Source: Lachnospiraceae bacterium (lineage in GTDB: Bacteria; Bacillota; Clostridia; Lachnospirales; Lachnospiraceae). Taken from it: a stretch of 18,151 nt of DNA. The translations under genes and the position numbers were made by a program. Under the pieces are notes generated by a model, which worked only from the letters and a program-made list of their open reading frames with translations, searched no databases and was not told the DNA's origin. Shown here piece by piece: positions 1 through 6,989 of this stretch; position 1 is the stretch's first letter; every line of letters starts with the position of its first letter. Where the stretch lies: contig CAAGPW010000198.1 in NCBI GenBank assembly GCA_900771955.1, positions 1 through 18,151 on the forward strand, in the 5' to 3' direction.

Positions 1-46
1 AAGAAAGACCTTGAGTTCATTGCAAAACTCTTGGTCTTTCTTTTTT
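1..46 (+). terminator. Intrinsic terminator at left edge
   Basis: The outer arms AAGAAAGACC (1-10) and GGTCTTTCTT (33-42) pair perfectly. After a TT/TT mismatch, GAGTT (13-17) pairs with AACTC (26-30), leaving an 8-nt loop. T41-T46 form the U tract on the plus strand, so it would end a plus-strand gene left of the window. The sulfatase gene converges on it from the right (stop at 90). On the minus strand the downstream U tract would lie outside the window, so bidirectional use cannot be judged. Confidence 0.8.
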
Positions 47-89
47 CGGGACTATTCTTTTTTCACAGCCCCTTTGGTTTTGCTTTCGG

Positions 90-2405
90 TTACTGTATTG
101 CCGGTGCAGTCATGTCAGATGTGACATCCGGTGTTTCGACATCCGTTGTTGTATTGTCTGGTGTTTCGGCGTCCGTTGTTGTACCGTCCGTTGTTGTAAC
201 ATCCGGAGTTGTGCTATCTGATGTTGCGCTATCCGGCGTTGTACCATCCGGTGTCATAACATCCTGAAATGTCGTGCCCTCTGTTTCGGTCTCTGTCGTT
301 TCCTCCGTATCACCTGCATTCGGGTCAACGTAGGTCAGTTCATTGGAGCTTCGGAAAATCGTGTTGCTTGAGCCCATCTGATTTACCTGGATCGTGTCGC
401 CATCAGAAATACTGTCGGCGGAGATACGCAGCAGAGAACTTGAGATAAATGCCGTACTTACCTTTTCTCCGTTTATAAATACCTTACTCCACGGTGTGAA
501 GTTGGAACCGCTGATGCAGATATCGCCGGAGCTGTTTATCCAGGTGCGGCTTACGGTGACATCGTCAATACCCATGACAAGATCCGTGGCAGGATATTTA
601 TCCTCGCCGCCATAGCAGTAGCGGTCTCCGTAGAGAATGTCGTACTGCAGATTTTCAAGTCCGTCCAGATAAGAATCCGTACCGGTCAGTCCCTGATCTA
701 ACTGGCTCTGTGTGTAGGAGAACATGGTTCCCTCATGGATGCCTGCCTGGTTAGTGATGTTTGCAAGAAGCTGATAAGCGGTGATGTCGGCATCCTGTTT
801 TGGCATTCCGAAGTTGTTCCACGTTGCATATTTGGTTTTGAAGATATCGCCCGATTTCATATCGGAATCTTCGAGTCCCATGGTCGGAAGATGATCACCG
901 AACAGTACGAGGATCGTTTTTTCATCCCGTTTGGAAAGCATGTCGGTCAGATTTCCGATAAATTTATCCACTTCGTGAATTTCGTTTACATAATATTCCC
1001 ACTGATTATTGGCTTCCGGTGTGTCAGCGCCGGAAACAGTGATCTCAGGATCTGCAATGATCTTTTCTGTCGGGTAGTCACCGTGTCCCTGCACAGTGAT
1101 CGTGTAGACGAGATCAGCCTGATCCGGGGTGGCATCCATGGCTTTTTTCGTCTCATTGATCAGGATATTGTCGGTTGGCCAGTCACCAAGCGGTGTATAC
1201 TCCTGAATGTTCATCATTTCCTTGCTGGTAAATGTATCAAAGCCCATCATGGAAAAAGCATTTGCGCGGCTGTAGAAATTACCACCGTTGTTGTGTACGA
1301 CATGTGTGCCGTAGCCTATGGAGGAGAGATCTGATGCAATACTCTCACAGTCGGTCTCTTTTAAGATCGTTTTATAAGGATATTCTCCGGTTCCGAAATA
1401 CTGCATACTCATGCCGGTTAAAACTTCAAATTCGGTATTCGCGGTTCCTGCACCTACGACAGGAACGGTCAGATAACCGGAGGAATAGTTTTCATACAGA
1501 TTCCGGAAATTCGGGATCGGGTCCTCGGAAAGCTGTAAGAAGTTGACTTCAGTCGGATCACAGAAAGACTCGAGCAGTACAACAACGATATTCGGCTGGT
1601 CATCGGAAGATACGGCCGTTTCTCCTGCATTTGAGGAAGAAGCAGTGAGAGAATCCACTTTTTCTTCGCTATAATCATCCGGCTTTGTCATACCGCGGCC
1701 GACAACGCTTGAAGAAAATCCGTATACAAAACCGTAATTTTCATAACCCTGTGCAATATTGGAAAAATAGGAAGCAAGGATATTGGAATCCTGTGCTGCC
1801 TTTGTTGTGATCGGAAGCATTAATAAGAGTCCGACGACAAAAAGCGGTGCAAAGATCCGGTGTGTCTTACCCTGAAATTTCGGACCGTGCAGGCCAAGCC
1901 AGATGCAGAAGCCGAGGAACAGAGCAACGATCGTTACGACGGTAACGGCCTCTGTTGCAGTAAAATAATTGGTATTCTGCATGGCAAACAGATCGGAAAG
2001 GCATTTCAGATCTGTGTAACCAAACGGTGTAACACGTTTGGAAAGAATACATCCGTTGATCGTACCGAGAAACAGCCAGAAACCGCTGATCAGTACACGG
2101 AACAGTGCTCTGTGCTTGAACAGATAGACAAGCGACAGTGAAACAAAGATAATAAATGCATTATAAAAGTATGCCAGCGTATGTCCGCCAACGAAGCTGC
2201 ATGCAGAGAAAAAAGAACGTCTGGAAATGCATTCGATCACGAAGCACAACAGACAGGATAAAACCACATGAAAAAGAAGCGAATAGCGATTCATGAATGC
2301 AACTGTTTTCATGACACGGACATTTGGTTCTTTCTTTGCACGCTTTTCCTGCAGAGTTTTTTTGAAATTCTGCATTTTAGTAAAAAAAGCCTTAAGTGTG
2401 CGCAT
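90..2405 (-). CDS. LTA synthase family membrane sulfatase with IPT/TIG-like domain and Thr-rich tail
   Basis: Predicted membrane-anchored phosphoglycerol-transferase-like enzyme of the LtaS/alkaline phosphatase superfamily. In this family the extracellular domain moves glycerol-phosphate or a similar head group onto cell-envelope glycolipids or glycans. About five N-terminal hydrophobic helices (within roughly residues 40-205) precede the catalytic domain. Visible family motifs are the metal-binding Glu in VVLLESF, the nucleophilic Thr region in GTANTEFEVLTG, and the metal ligands in FGDHLP. After the catalytic domain comes an IPT/TIG-like beta domain (CISGSNFTPWSKVFING and following). The last ~78 residues are low-complexity TPDxTTTD-type repeats with no LPXTG sorting motif. 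Start: GGGAGGA directly abuts a TTG at 2414, so the in-frame ATG at 2405 (9-nt spacing, 771 aa) is preferred. The gene is monocistronic, divergent from the Sms operon. The exact substrate cannot be told; a phosphopentomutase-like or other alkaline phosphatase superfamily role is unlikely given the membrane topology. Confidence 0.88.
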   Translation of the reverse strand: MRTLKAFFTKMQNFKKTLQEKRAKKEPNVRVMKTVAFMNRYSLLFHVVLSCLLCFVIECISRRSFFSACSFVGGHTLAYFYNAFIIFVSLSLVYLFKHRALFRVLISGFWLFLGTINGCILSKRVTPFGYTDLKCLSDLFAMQNTNYFTATEAVTVVTIVALFLGFCIWLGLHGPKFQGKTHRIFAPLFVVGLLLMLPITTKAAQDSNILASYFSNIAQGYENYGFVYGFSSSVVGRGMTKPDDYSEEKVDSLTASSSNAGETAVSSDDQPNIVVVLLESFCDPTEVNFLQLSEDPIPNFRNLYENYSSGYLTVPVVGAGTANTEFEVLTGMSMQYFGTGEYPYKTILKETDCESIASDLSSIGYGTHVVHNNGGNFYSRANAFSMMGFDTFTSKEMMNIQEYTPLGDWPTDNILINETKKAMDATPDQADLVYTITVQGHGDYPTEKIIADPEITVSGADTPEANNQWEYYVNEIHEVDKFIGNLTDMLSKRDEKTILVLFGDHLPTMGLEDSDMKSGDIFKTKYATWNNFGMPKQDADITAYQLLANITNQAGIHEGTMFSYTQSQLDQGLTGTDSYLDGLENLQYDILYGDRYCYGGEDKYPATDLVMGIDDVTVSRTWINSSGDICISGSNFTPWSKVFINGEKVSTAFISSSLLRISADSISDGDTIQVNQMGSSNTIFRSSNELTYVDPNAGDTEETTETETEGTTFQDVMTPDGTTPDSATSDSTTPDVTTTDGTTTDAETPDNTTTDVETPDVTSDMTAPAIQ
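106..270 (-). repeat. Low-complexity coding repeat with 15/30-bp period
   Basis: This is the C-terminal tail of the sulfatase gene. On the plus strand the 30-bp block 131-160 is repeated imperfectly at 161-190. The 12-mer TCCGTTGTTGTA recurs at 142-153, 172-183 and 187-198, a 15/30-bp spacing. Each 15-bp unit encodes a five-residue Thr/Asp/Pro unit, so gain or loss of units keeps the frame. It is a protein repeat and not a CRISPR array. Confidence 0.75.
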
Positions 2406-2465
2406 ATGAAACAATCCTCCCTTAGTGTTTGTATATGCAAAAATGTTAATTACGTAGCGAAAAAG

Positions 2466-2520
2466 TGCGAGTCACCAAACTCGCATATGAAAGAATAAAT
2501 CTTCTTGTGGTAAAAATCAA
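2466..2520 (-). promoter_or_regulatory. Promoter and 5'-end hairpin of the sulfatase gene
   Basis: Read on the minus strand, TTGATT (2520-2515) and TATTCT (2497-2492) are separated by 17 nt, which predicts a start near 2485. The predicted transcript would begin almost exactly with the hairpin TGCGAGT (2485-2479), a six-base loop TTGGTG, and ACTCGCA (2472-2466). This is followed by C and five T residues (2464-2460). The hairpin could protect the 5' end or act as a weak attenuator; the stem is only 7 bp. Confidence 0.5.
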
Positions 2521-2736
2521 TCGTAAAGTTGGATAAAAATACTTTACTTTTTCTTTAAATTTATTTCAAAATGTATAAAAAATGTAAAATAAAAATAAAG
2601 AAGGCGTAAAAACAACCGGCATGAGTAAGAGTATAACATGGATTTCTTAAGAAAAATGGAAGAATGTGTGAAAAATAGGTGAAAAAAACAGGGGATTACA
2701 AAACGCTTATAATATAAGGAAGAAACAGTAAATAAA

Positions 2737-2765
2737 TTGGCAAATGCAAAAAATTGTGTTATTCT
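2737..2765 (+). promoter_or_regulatory. Sigma-A type promoter of the sms operon
   Basis: TTGGCA (2737-2742) and TATTCT (2760-2765) are spaced by 17 nt, placing the start at about 2772 and giving a leader of about 45 nt. The remaining gene-free stretch between this and the sulfatase promoter (about 2521-2736) is AT-rich. It shows only an isolated TATAAT at 2708-2713 with no convincing -35. Confidence 0.6.
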
Positions 2766-2776
2766 CTATATTACAA
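2754..2776. promoter_or_regulatory. Operator-like 23-bp interrupted palindrome over the sms -10
   Basis: The sequence shows exact dyad symmetry TTGT-N2-TAT-N5-ATA-N2-ACAA, centred at 2765. It covers the -10 hexamer and the predicted transcription start. A repressor bound here would block initiation. Fe-S biogenesis operons are often controlled by Rrf2-family (IscR/SufR-like) regulators, but I do not recognise this site as a known consensus. Confidence 0.5.
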
Positions 2777-2779
2777 TGA

Positions 2780-2795
2780 CCGGAACAGATTCCGG
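2780..2795. promoter_or_regulatory. Leader inverted repeat CCGGAA-CAGA-TTCCGG
   Basis: A perfect 6-bp stem with a 4-base loop lies in the 5' untranslated region of the sms operon, 10 nt upstream of its Shine-Dalgarno. It could be a second protein-binding site or a small leader hairpin. No U tract follows, so it is not a terminator. Confidence 0.4.
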
Positions 2796-2816
2796 ATAAA
2801 CAGATGAGGGATGGAC

Positions 2817-3545
2817 ATGTTAGAATTAAAAGACATTTGTTTTCAGGTAAATGAAGACGCAAAAGATAAAGAGATATTAAAAAATATCAATCTGAAGTTA
2901 GACGACCGTTTTGTGGCGATCACGGGGCCAAACGGGGGCGGAAAATCAACACTGGCTCGTGTGATCGCGGGAATCGTGCGGCCGACCAGCGGAAAGATCT
3001 ATTTAGATGGAGTGGATATCACGGATTATTCGATCACGGAACGGGCAAAGGCGGGAATCAGCTTTGCGTTTCAGCAGCCGGTGCGTTTTAAGGGACTGAC
3101 CGTCAGGGATCTGATCACACTTGCTTCCGGCAAGGACATTTCGGTAGCCGAGGCATGTTCCTATCTGTCCGAGGTCGGCCTGTGCGCCAAGGATTATATT
3201 GACCGTGAAGTAAATGCCAGCCTCTCCGGCGGAGAGTTAAAGCGTATTGAGATCGCAATGGTCATTGCACGAGGAACAAAGCTTTCTATATTTGATGAGC
3301 CGGAGGCGGGGATCGACCTGTGGAGTTTTCAGAATCTGATCCAGGTATTTGAGCATATGCATGAAAAGATCAATGGCTCTATCCTTATTATTTCCCACCA
3401 GGAGCGCATTCTCAATATTGCGGATAAGATCGTTCTGATCGCGGACGGTGAGGTACGCAAGGTCGGCACCAGGAAGGAAGTGCTGCCGGAGCTGCTTAAG
3501 ACCTCCGAGGCGTGCAGTACGCTGATGGAAAAGATTGCAAAGTAG
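2817..3545 (+). CDS. sufC: SufC-like Fe-S assembly ATPase (SmsC)
   Basis: ABC-type ATPase that energises the SufB-type scaffold during cytosolic Fe-S cluster assembly. All ATPase motifs are present: Walker A GPNGGGKST (37-45), a Q-loop in FAFQQP, the signature LSGGELKRIEIA from 136, Walker B FDEPEAGID from 159, and the switch His194 in ISHQER. At 242 aa it is full length for SufC. The ATG at 2811 abuts GAGGG with no spacing, so the ATG at 2817 (6-nt spacing) is preferred. Its partner follows after 42 bp. No sufS, sufU, sufE or sufD lies in the window, which fits the two-gene SUF-like minimal system (SmsCB) of anaerobes better than the classical SUF operon. Confidence 0.92.
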   Translation: MLELKDICFQVNEDAKDKEILKNINLKLDDRFVAITGPNGGGKSTLARVIAGIVRPTSGKIYLDGVDITDYSITERAKAGISFAFQQPVRFKGLTVRDLITLASGKDISVAEACSYLSEVGLCAKDYIDREVNASLSGGELKRIEIAMVIARGTKLSIFDEPEAGIDLWSFQNLIQVFEHMHEKINGSILIISHQERILNIADKIVLIADGEVRKVGTRKEVLPELLKTSEACSTLMEKIAK

Positions 3546-3587
3546 AAAAGACAGTTCAGAAGAAATAAAACGGGACAGGTGATAAGA

Positions 3588-4505
3588 ATGGATAAGATAG
3601 AGAAAAATTTACTGGCAGAGATTTCAGATATACATGAAGTGCCGGAAGGCGCCTACAACATCCGTGCAAACGGACAGCTTGAGAGCCGCAACACCACGGC
3701 AAATATTGATATTGTGACAAAACAGGATAAACCCGGAATTGATATTATCATAAAACCGGGAACGGTGCATGAGAGTGTGCATATTCCGGTCATTTTAAGT
3801 GAGAGTGGTCTGAAGGATCTTGTATACAATGATTTTTATATCGGAGCGGGAGCGGATGTTACGATCGTGGCAGGCTGCGGTATCCACAACTGTGGAGATC
3901 AGGCTTCGGAGCATGACGGGATTCATACCTTTTATATCGAAAAGGACGCAAAGGTGCGCTATATCGAAAAGCATTACGGAGAGGGCAATGGAAAAGGCGA
4001 CCGCATTTTAAATCCGACAACAGTCGTTCATATCGCCGAGGGCGGTTATATGGAGATGGAGACCGTTCAGATCAAGGGCGTGAGTTCCACGGTGCGCACG
4101 ACAGAGGCAGATCTGGCGGATGGAGCCTGTCTTGTGATCCATGAAAAGATCATGACTCATGGAGACCAGACGGCAGAGACGAATTTTACCGTGGATTTAA
4201 ATGGGGTGGATTCGTCTGCAAATGTGATCTCACGCTCGGTTGCAAGGGAACACTCAAAGCAGGTGTTCAATTCCCATATCAATGGAAATAACAGATGTTA
4301 TGGTCATACAGAGTGCGATGCGATCATTATGGATGCGGGAAAAGTAGAGGCAATTCCTTCCCTGGCAGCAAATGATATTGATGCGAGTCTGGTCCATGAG
4401 GCAGCGATCGGAAAGATCGCGGGCGATCAGCTCATCAAGCTGATGACGCTCGGTCTGACCGAGAAGGAAGCAGAAGAGCAGATCGTAAACGGTTTCTTAA
4501 AATAG
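3588..4505 (+). CDS. sufB: SufB/SufD family Fe-S scaffold, short minimal form (SmsB)
   Basis: Predicted scaffold partner of the upstream ATPase, on which Fe-S clusters are assembled. At 305 aa it is far shorter than classical SufB (~480-495 aa): it keeps the right-handed beta-helix core and C-terminal helices but lacks the long N-terminal part. The C-terminus matches the family pattern, with a His270-Glu271 pair (LVHEAAIGKI) aligning with the E. coli SufB His433/Glu434 region, and ends in QIVNGF. By eye, the E. coli Cys405 position is not Cys here (sequence DAGKVEA). Other cysteines remain in AGCGIHNC and RCYGHTEC. Start: AGGTGAT (3577-3583) serves the ATG at 3588; the in-frame GTG at 3579 lies inside that ribosome binding site. 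Confidence 0.88.
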   Translation: MDKIEKNLLAEISDIHEVPEGAYNIRANGQLESRNTTANIDIVTKQDKPGIDIIIKPGTVHESVHIPVILSESGLKDLVYNDFYIGAGADVTIVAGCGIHNCGDQASEHDGIHTFYIEKDAKVRYIEKHYGEGNGKGDRILNPTTVVHIAEGGYMEMETVQIKGVSSTVRTTEADLADGACLVIHEKIMTHGDQTAETNFTVDLNGVDSSANVISRSVAREHSKQVFNSHINGNNRCYGHTECDAIIMDAGKVEAIPSLAANDIDASLVHEAAIGKIAGDQLIKLMTLGLTEKEAEEQIVNGFLK

Positions 4506-4524
4506 TTTTTTCGGATAGGGAAAT

Positions 4525-4572
4525 GTGCAGATCTGGCGGAAAAATTCCGCCTAGTCTGCACGTTTTTCTTTT
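4525..4572 (+). terminator. Strong terminator of the sms operon
   Basis: GTGCAGA (4525-4531) pairs with TCTGCAC (4555-4561), and inside this GGCGGAA (4535-4541) pairs with TTCCGCC (4545-4551), closing an AAA loop. GTTTTTCTTTT follows. The 3' arm overlaps the stop codon of the convergent MATE gene. On the minus strand the downstream sequence is only weakly T-rich, so termination is mainly for the plus strand. Confidence 0.85.
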
Positions 4573-5888
4573 AAGATAGGTGTCCGTATGATCTGGATGA
4601 GCAGTGGGATCACCATGATAAACCAGGCAGCGGGTTCTGCAAGGATAACGCCCCGGTAACCGAGCGTCGGAACGAACAGGAATGCGAAAACAACTTTTCC
4701 GATCAGTTCCAGACTGCTGGAGACGAGAGGGGTGATATGATCGCCGATGCCCTGCATGGCATTGCGGATGACACAGATCAGTGCTGTTACAAAATAAAAC
4801 AGAGTATCAAACCGCAGGTAGGCGACGGCATTCTCAGTGACGGCAGGATTACTGCTCCCGGTTACAAGATAGATGAGTTTTGGGGCGGCAGTATAGGTCA
4901 CAAGAATGACGCCAGCACACCAGATCCAGGTGTAGAGGATGGATTTTTTAATGCCTTCTTTGATGCGGCCGGTCTCATTGGCTCCCAGATTCTGTCCGCA
5001 GAAGGTTGCCATGGTTGTACCGAACACGGTAAAGATCAGCATGAAAAGTTCGGAGATCTTTCGGGCAGCAGTGTGGGCAACAATGATATCGGTGCCGAGT
5101 GTATTGATGGAAGTCTGTAAAGCGACGGTTCCAAAGTTGACGAGCGAACTCATAAAGCCCATGGAAAGACCACAGCTAAGCAGATCTTTTATAAGACTGC
5201 CGGAAAGTCCATGAAAATCCTCCTGATGCAGACGCAGGATCTCGTAACGTTTTATCATATAGAAAAAGCAGGTGATCATCGCAATAAACTGGGAGATCAC
5301 AGTTGCGATTGCGGCACCGCGCACGCCCATATCAAGTGGAAAGATGCAGAGCAGATCTAAAAAAATGTTAAGTACAACGGAGACTGCAAGAAAAATAAGC
5401 GGTGTGATCGTGTCTCCGATCGCGCGTAACAATGCGGAGCATACATTGTACAGCATGGAAATGATCAGTCCTGCAAAAATGATCGAGATGTAATCGGCGG
5501 AAAGGCGGATCACATTTGAAGGTGTATTTAAAAAGGAAAGCAGCGGATCTAAAAAGATCAGCACGGCAGCGGTAATGAAAACGGCAATCGAACAGCCTAG
5601 TATCAGAGAGGTGGCAACGCAGCGTTTCAGGCCTTTGAAATCATGGGCACCGAAAAACTGGGCGGCGATCACGGCAAAACCGTTGGTGAGTCCCTGTAAA
5701 AAGCCAATCAAAAGGCTGCTTAAGGAGCTGGTCGCACCGACAGCAGCAAGCGCATCTTCACCCAGGGCAGAGCCGACGATCCTGGTATCCACCAGACTGT
5801 AGGTGAGCTGCAAAATGCATCCGATCAGAACCGGAATTGCAAAAGCAAAAAGAAGTTTTGAAATATTTCCCTTTGTAAGATCTTTCAT
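4551..5888 (-). CDS. MATE family multidrug/toxin efflux protein
   Basis: Cation-coupled exporter of drugs or metabolites in the cytoplasmic membrane. At 445 aa with about 12 hydrophobic helices it has the normal MATE size. The N-terminal TKGNISKLLFAFAIPVLIG followed by ADTRIVG-like and GLTNGFAVIAAQFFGA segments, and the matching second-half pattern (GTTMATFCGQNLGA), are typical of the clostridial branch. A GTG at 5891 and an ATG at 5888 are both possible starts; the ATG lies 8 nt after AGGG and is preferred. It is divergent from the DMT transporter gene and convergent with the sms operon. The substrate cannot be deduced. Its leader shows features suggesting translational control. Confidence 0.92.
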   Translation of the reverse strand: MKDLTKGNISKLLFAFAIPVLIGCILQLTYSLVDTRIVGSALGEDALAAVGATSSLSSLLIGFLQGLTNGFAVIAAQFFGAHDFKGLKRCVATSLILGCSIAVFITAAVLIFLDPLLSFLNTPSNVIRLSADYISIIFAGLIISMLYNVCSALLRAIGDTITPLIFLAVSVVLNIFLDLLCIFPLDMGVRGAAIATVISQFIAMITCFFYMIKRYEILRLHQEDFHGLSGSLIKDLLSCGLSMGFMSSLVNFGTVALQTSINTLGTDIIVAHTAARKISELFMLIFTVFGTTMATFCGQNLGANETGRIKEGIKKSILYTWIWCAGVILVTYTAAPKLIYLVTGSSNPAVTENAVAYLRFDTLFYFVTALICVIRNAMQGIGDHITPLVSSSLELIGKVVFAFLFVPTLGYRGVILAEPAAWFIMVIPLLIQIIRTPILKEKRAD

Positions 5889-5898
5889 CACAATATCC

Positions 5899-5950
5899 CT
5901 GCCTTATTTTGCAAATTTGCTGGTCGCACGTGACATGCGGTTTAAGGCAG
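5899..5950 (-). promoter_or_regulatory. MATE leader: SD-proximal stem and 10-codon upstream ORF
   Basis: In the minus-strand leader, CTGCCTTA (5950-5943) is exactly complementary to TAAGGCAG (5906-5899). The latter overlaps the MATE Shine-Dalgarno (GCAGGG). The loop contains a short frame, ATG at 5936-5934 to TAA at 5906-5904, encoding MSRATSKFAK. Its stop lies inside the 3' arm, so a terminating ribosome would open the stem. The nearest Shine-Dalgarno, AAGGAG, is about 18 nt upstream of this ATG, which is too far for efficient initiation and weakens the case. Confidence 0.35.
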
Positions 5951-5984
5951 ATCTCTCCTTTTCTTTCGTATGATTTCTGTTCAA

Positions 5985-6013
5985 ATGGTAGCACATTTTC
6001 CGGAAAAAACCAA
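5985..6013 (-). promoter_or_regulatory. Promoter of the MATE gene with palindromic spacer
   Basis: Read on the minus strand, TTGGTT (6013-6008) and TACCAT (5990-5985) are 17 nt apart, with a TGC extended -10. The spacer carries the perfect 12-bp palindrome TTTTCCGGAAAA (5996-6007), positioned where a repressor or MerR-type activator could act. The predicted leader is about 90 nt. Confidence 0.5.
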
Positions 6014-6026
6014 TGGTAAAAACAAA

Positions 6027-6054
6027 TTGATTTCTCCGCCTGGTCATGTATAAT
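6027..6054 (+). promoter_or_regulatory. Promoter of the DMT transporter gene
   Basis: TTGATT (6027-6032) and a consensus TATAAT (6049-6054) are spaced by 16 nt. The predicted start is near 6061, about 30 nt before the ATG. It runs back-to-back with the MATE promoter, whose -35 lies only 14 bp away. Confidence 0.65.
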
Positions 6055-6091
6055 AAGTTTGTAACACAATGAAAAAAGAAGGTATGTATCT

Positions 6092-6949
6092 ATGTGGCTT
6101 ACATTTGCATTTGGTTCCGCTTTTTTTGCGGGTATTACAGCAATTCTGGCGAAGGTCGGCATGGGAAAGACCGATTCGTCGCTTGCAACGGCGATCCGGA
6201 CGATCGTGGTAGTGATCTTTTCCTGGCTTATGGTATTTCTGGTCGGTTCCCAGAGCACGATCACGCAGATCGACCGGAGATCACTGATCTTTCTGATCCT
6301 GTCCGGACTTGCTACCGGAGCATCATGGCTCTGTTATTTTAAGGCGTTGCAGCTTGGTGATGTGAATAAGGTAACGCCCATCGACAAGTCGAGCACGGTG
6401 CTTACCATGATCCTGGCAGTCCTTATTTTGCATGAGGCGTTGACGAAAAAAATGATCGTGGCAATGGTGCTCATTCTGGCAGGAACCTTTCTGATGATCA
6501 CAAAAAAAGCATCTTCCGGAAAGAGTAAGAGCAAAAGCTGGTTTATTTATGCGGTACTCTCTGCGGTATTTGCGAGTCTGACCTCGATTCTGGCAAAGAT
6601 CGGGATCACGAATGTGGAATCGAACCTCGGAACAGCGATCCGCACATGCGTTGTGCTTGTTATGGCGTGGCTTGTGGTATTTGTCACAAAAAAGCAGCAT
6701 CAGTTTTCACAGATCACGTTCAAAAACGGGATATTTATCTGTCTGTCCGGTATTGCTACCGGAGCGTCGTGGTTATGCTATTACCGCGCACTGCAACAGG
6801 GACCGGCGAGCATCATTGTGCCGATCGATAAACTGAGCATTGTCGTTACCGTAGCCTTTTCCGCGATATTTTTGCGGGAGCATCTGACTCCGAAGGCATT
6901 TTTCGGACTGCTTGCGATCGTGGGGGGAACACTGTTACTTATTATATAG
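6092..6949 (+). CDS. EamA/DMT superfamily transporter
   Basis: Ten-helix drug/metabolite transporter family protein of the cytoplasmic membrane, 285 aa, the normal size for a two-EamA-domain member. The two halves are strikingly alike. Residues near the start (AILAKVGMGKTDSSLATAIRT) recur in the second half as SILAKIGITNVESNLGTAIRT. SGLATGASWLCYFKAL recurs as SGIATGASWLCYYRAL, and VTPIDKSS as IVPIDKLS. The N-half resembles single-EamA proteins of the COG2510 type. GAAGG lies 9 nt upstream of the ATG. The substrate is unknown. No terminator is evident downstream, so read-through to the glucosidase gene 116 bp further on is possible. Confidence 0.88.
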   Translation: MWLTFAFGSAFFAGITAILAKVGMGKTDSSLATAIRTIVVVIFSWLMVFLVGSQSTITQIDRRSLIFLILSGLATGASWLCYFKALQLGDVNKVTPIDKSSTVLTMILAVLILHEALTKKMIVAMVLILAGTFLMITKKASSGKSKSKSWFIYAVLSAVFASLTSILAKIGITNVESNLGTAIRTCVVLVMAWLVVFVTKKQHQFSQITFKNGIFICLSGIATGASWLCYYRALQQGPASIIVPIDKLSIVVTVAFSAIFLREHLTPKAFFGLLAIVGGTLLLII

Positions 6950-6989
6950 TGTTTTGAAACGAAACGGAGCTCCTGGGTTATGAATTTAT

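Noticed and set aside
131..190. Two 30-bp direct repeats resembling a CRISPR fragment
   Set aside because: There are no unique spacers; the copies are adjacent, imperfect and in frame, encoding Thr/Asp/Pro repeats of the sulfatase tail.
735..1334. A 199-codon plus-strand frame
   Set aside because: It lies fully within the sulfatase gene on the other strand; no family features and no ribosome binding site.
4510..4530. MATE terminator on the minus strand using the sms hairpin
   Set aside because: After the hairpin the minus strand reads CATTTCCC, too weak a U tract to call it bidirectional with confidence.
5758..6264. A 168-codon minus-strand frame across the MATE/DMT intergenic region
   Set aside because: It overlaps the starts of both real transporter genes and their promoters, and its composition is not protein-like.
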